This document shows, piece after piece, positions 62,249 through 64,000 of a stretch of DNA of 64,000 nt. This stretch comes from Amycolatopsis rifamycinica (GTDB lineage Bacteria; Actinomycetota; Actinomycetes; Mycobacteriales; Pseudonocardiaceae), in assembly GCF_000695625.1 (NCBI RefSeq), contig NZ_JMQI01000011.1, forward strand, positions 124,001 to 188,000, written 5' to 3'. How positions within the stretch are numbered: position 1 is the first letter of the stretch; each line of letters opens with the position of its first letter. Position numbers and translations under genes: made by a program. The notes below the pieces were generated by a model. It was not told the origin of the DNA, ran no database searches, and worked only from the letters and a program-made list of their open reading frames with translations.

Positions 62249-63040
62249 TCAGTGGTAGCGGCGGGTGCACTCGGGACAGGTCCAGTGCCCGCCGGGGTGG
62301 GCGTGCCAGCCGTCTTCGACGGCCAAGACGGCCAGTTCGGCGCGGGTGCCCAGCGCGGGCCCTTCGCCTTCGTCGCACCAGTCGATGAGCCAGCTGGTGT
62401 CGGTGCAGGCGATCGAGGCGCAGCGCAGCGCCCATCCCGGCGAGACGGTGTCGCGGTAGATCACCGCGTCCGGCTGCAATGCGCCGCCCGGCGCGGTGCA
62501 GGCCGTTTCGGCGTAGTCGGCGGCGTCGTCCCAGGTGAGGTAGCGCGCGACGGCGACGCGGCTGTGGTGGCGGATGCGCCACAGCGGTGGCCAGTCCACC
62601 CACGACGTCCGTGCGGGCAGCAGCGGGCGATGCTCCCTGCAGGCGTCCCAGACCGCGTAGTTGAGCGCGGCGTAGGCCGCTTCCAGTTCCGCATCGGCGT
62701 GCAATGCCTCGACCGGGCGGTCCCAGTCCAAGCCCGTGCGGCGCAGCCATTCGACCGCTTCGACGGTGTGCAGGTAGCTGGCCGGCGGGCTGACCCTCAG
62801 GCCGGTGGCGGCGTGGGTGAGACACCACTCGCCGGTGAAGCGCAGCGGTTCCCCGTGCGCGAGCGGTGTCAGCAGCACCCCGGGGACCGCGGTGGTTTCG
62901 CCGACTGCGGGTGCGAGCCCGTTGTGGCAGGAGACGGTCAGCGCGCGCAGCGCGCACGCGCTGGCCGGAATCGGGGTGCGCGGGCGAGCGGCGTAGCGGC
63001 GGGCGTTGCGCGCGCGGGATTCGGCCGTGGTGGCGGGCAT
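62249..63040 (-). CDS. Unknown element protein with C-terminal zinc ribbon
   Basis: 263 aa from ATG 63040 with AAAGGAC upstream. The N-terminus is basic (ARNARRYAARPRT). The middle is helical with Trp/His-rich stretches (EWCLTHAATGLRVSPPASYLHTVEAVEWL). The C-terminus ends in a zinc-ribbon-like WTCPECTRRYH. It follows the Prim-Pol gene by 20 bp, so a replication or DNA-binding role is plausible. Family unknown. Confidence 0.6.
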   Translation of the reverse strand: MPATTAESRARNARRYAARPRTPIPASACALRALTVSCHNGLAPAVGETTAVPGVLLTPLAHGEPLRFTGEWCLTHAATGLRVSPPASYLHTVEAVEWLRRTGLDWDRPVEALHADAELEAAYAALNYAVWDACREHRPLLPARTSWVDWPPLWRIRHHSRVAVARYLTWDDAADYAETACTAPGGALQPDAVIYRDTVSPGWALRCASIACTDTSWLIDWCDEGEGPALGTRAELAVLAVEDGWHAHPGGHWTCPECTRRYH

Positions 63041-63060
63041 GGCGGTTTGTCCTTTCGGGT

Positions 63061-63999
63061 TCAGGCGGCGGTGCGGCGGGTGCCGGATCGGGGGGTGATC
63101 CGGCGGGGGTTGTCGATCCCGGCCGCCAGTGAGGTGTCGATGACGCCGTCGTCCTTGACGGCGGACTCCGGCGTGATCCACGACGCGACCGCGGCCCGCA
63201 GCTCGGTACGGGCGTAGTGCTCGTCCAGCAGCCCGGCGCCGACCAGCTGGCCGAGGGCGTAGGCGGCGGTGGAGAGGACCCGGTTGCGGGTCCCCGGCCG
63301 GGCCGATGCGACGCGGTCGCACTCGGCCCGTACCGCCTTGGCCGCGTACGCGCTCGGCGCGCCCACGGCGGTCTGGTCGCGCCCGGAGACGGCCGTGGTG
63401 CCGCGTTCGACGTTGGCCTGGACCAGCCAGCCGGGCAACGGCACCGGGTCGGTGTCGTCGAACAGTTCGTAGGCACCATCCGGCCGGACGCTGCCGGGAG
63501 CCATCGCGTAGCCGCCCCGGCCGCGGGTGTCGATGTGCGGGGCGATCGTCTTGACCGTGCAGCCCAGCCAGCACCCGGGCGGGACGGTGAACCACAGCTG
63601 GCGGCCGCCGCTGGGGGTGGTGGTCGTCCAGGTGTCCGGAAGCGGCCCGCCCCGGCGGGCGGCCAGCTCGACCAGCTCGGCCCACCCGTCCGGCCCGGCG
63701 GGCTCGCCGGGCTTGGGCACGTCGCAGTCGACGACGTGCAACCCGGATTTGCCCGCGTAGACCGCGACGTTGTACGGCGCGGCGGCCCACACCCGGGAGA
63801 TCACCTCGGGGTCGGTGGTGGCCAGGTGCTCGGGGAAGACGTGCCCGGCCGCGCACGGGCCGCGGCCGGGGCAGGTGTCCTGGCGGTGCCAGGCGGGCGG
63901 GAACTTGCGCCCGGGCTGGATCGGGAACACCGCCCACCCTCTGCCAGCCATCTCCAGCGCGACCCGTTCCAGGGCAGCACGGTGCGCATCACCGCTCAT
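63061..63999 (-). CDS. Bifunctional DNA primase/polymerase (Prim-Pol) replication protein
   Basis: 312 aa from ATG 63999, starting one base from the window edge, so its promoter is not seen. The Prim-Pol core is clear: GRGWAVFPIQPGRKFP at the N-terminus, the metal-binding GLHVVDCDVPKPG, and TPSGGRQLWFTVPPG, then DTRGRGGYAMAPGS. It resembles the replication proteins of one AICE class and of plasmids. It probably primes replication at the iterons, together with the ATPase at 56100-57689. Confidence 0.9.
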   Translation of the reverse strand: MSGDAHRAALERVALEMAGRGWAVFPIQPGRKFPPAWHRQDTCPGRGPCAAGHVFPEHLATTDPEVISRVWAAAPYNVAVYAGKSGLHVVDCDVPKPGEPAGPDGWAELVELAARRGGPLPDTWTTTTPSGGRQLWFTVPPGCWLGCTVKTIAPHIDTRGRGGYAMAPGSVRPDGAYELFDDTDPVPLPGWLVQANVERGTTAVSGRDQTAVGAPSAYAAKAVRAECDRVASARPGTRNRVLSTAAYALGQLVGAGLLDEHYARTELRAAVASWITPESAVKDDGVIDTSLAAGIDNPRRITPRSGTRRTAA

Positions 64000-64000
64000 G

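Larger units (their letters stand above)
53848..64000. mobile_element. AICE-like integrative element at tRNA-Arg (right end outside window)
   Basis: From the tRNA 3' end the region carries int, xis, an iteron-like origin, an ATPase/helicase, a methylase unit and a Prim-Pol protein, nearly all on the minus strand. This matches actinomycete integrative and conjugative elements (AICEs) of the Prim-Pol type. No transfer (FtsK-like TraB) gene is seen within the window; it would be beyond base 64000. attL is the tRNA 3' end; the other att copy is not visible. Confidence 0.85.

Overview
The window is high-G+C actinobacterial chromosome, most likely from the family Pseudonocardiaceae and plausibly Amycolatopsis (inferred from gene content and protein character, not from a search). 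The gene order from about 5.9 to 49.4 kb follows the Mycobacterium tuberculosis Rv1292-Rv1321 block as I remember it: argS-lysA-hom-thrC-thrB, rho, rpmE, prfA, prmC, a Sua5-family gene, wecA, atpI, atpBEFHAGDC, DUF2550, a cobalamin adenosyltransferase, murA and nucS.

Region by region. (1) 1-5.9 kb is accessory. It holds an overlapping three-gene operon (DddA-like deaminase toxin, Imm1-type immunity protein, and an unknown low-G+C gene that runs off the left edge), a small membrane protein, a secreted trypsin-like protease, and a regulator group (XRE/DUF5753, DUF397, HATPase, serine-recombinase-like). (2) 5.9-21.1 kb mixes core and lineage-specific genes: NucS, a Nudix hydrolase, two TetR regulators with visible operators, an enoyl-CoA hydratase, a GlxA-type regulator, ethylmalonyl-CoA mutase, a tandem pair of LysE exporters, MurA carrying Asp in place of the fosfomycin-target Cys, a PduO adenosyltransferase and a divergent EPSP synthase. 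(3) 21.1-31.1 kb is the ATP synthase operon plus wecA and the Sua5-family gene. (4) 31.3-39.0 kb interrupts the core order with an M6-like metalloprotease, a GtrB/GtrA/membrane-mannosyltransferase cassette, a VOC protein, and a decayed IS3 element lodged inside an array of 21-bp repeats. (5) 39.1-49.4 kb holds prfA, rpmE, rho (with a long disordered Q/G/R/N insert) and the argS-lysA-hom-thrC-thrB operon. (6) 49.6-53.7 kb has DUF3105 and DUF305 membrane proteins, a small protein ending in an RHIM/amyloid-like motif, a CDF metal exporter and an epoxide hydrolase. (7) 53.8 kb to the right edge is an integrative element (AICE-like) at the 3' end of a tRNA-Arg(CCG) gene: integrase, excisionase, a dense iteron-like origin candidate, an ATPase/helicase, a low-G+C cargo gene between two copies of a methylase 3' end, a translationally coupled cytosine methylase / P-loop kinase / MazG-like trio, several small Cys-rich or membrane proteins, and a Prim-Pol replication protein. 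The right end of this element lies outside the window.

Links between genes: PduO makes adenosylcobalamin, the cofactor of the ethylmalonyl-CoA mutase. PrmC methylates the GGQ glutamine of the PrfA encoded nearby. argS to thrB form one leftward operon for Arg-tRNA charging and aspartate-family amino acids, probably from a leaderless promoter. In the integrative element, int/xis, the iterons, the ATPase and Prim-Pol form the mobility and replication backbone; the remaining genes are cargo or maintenance genes.
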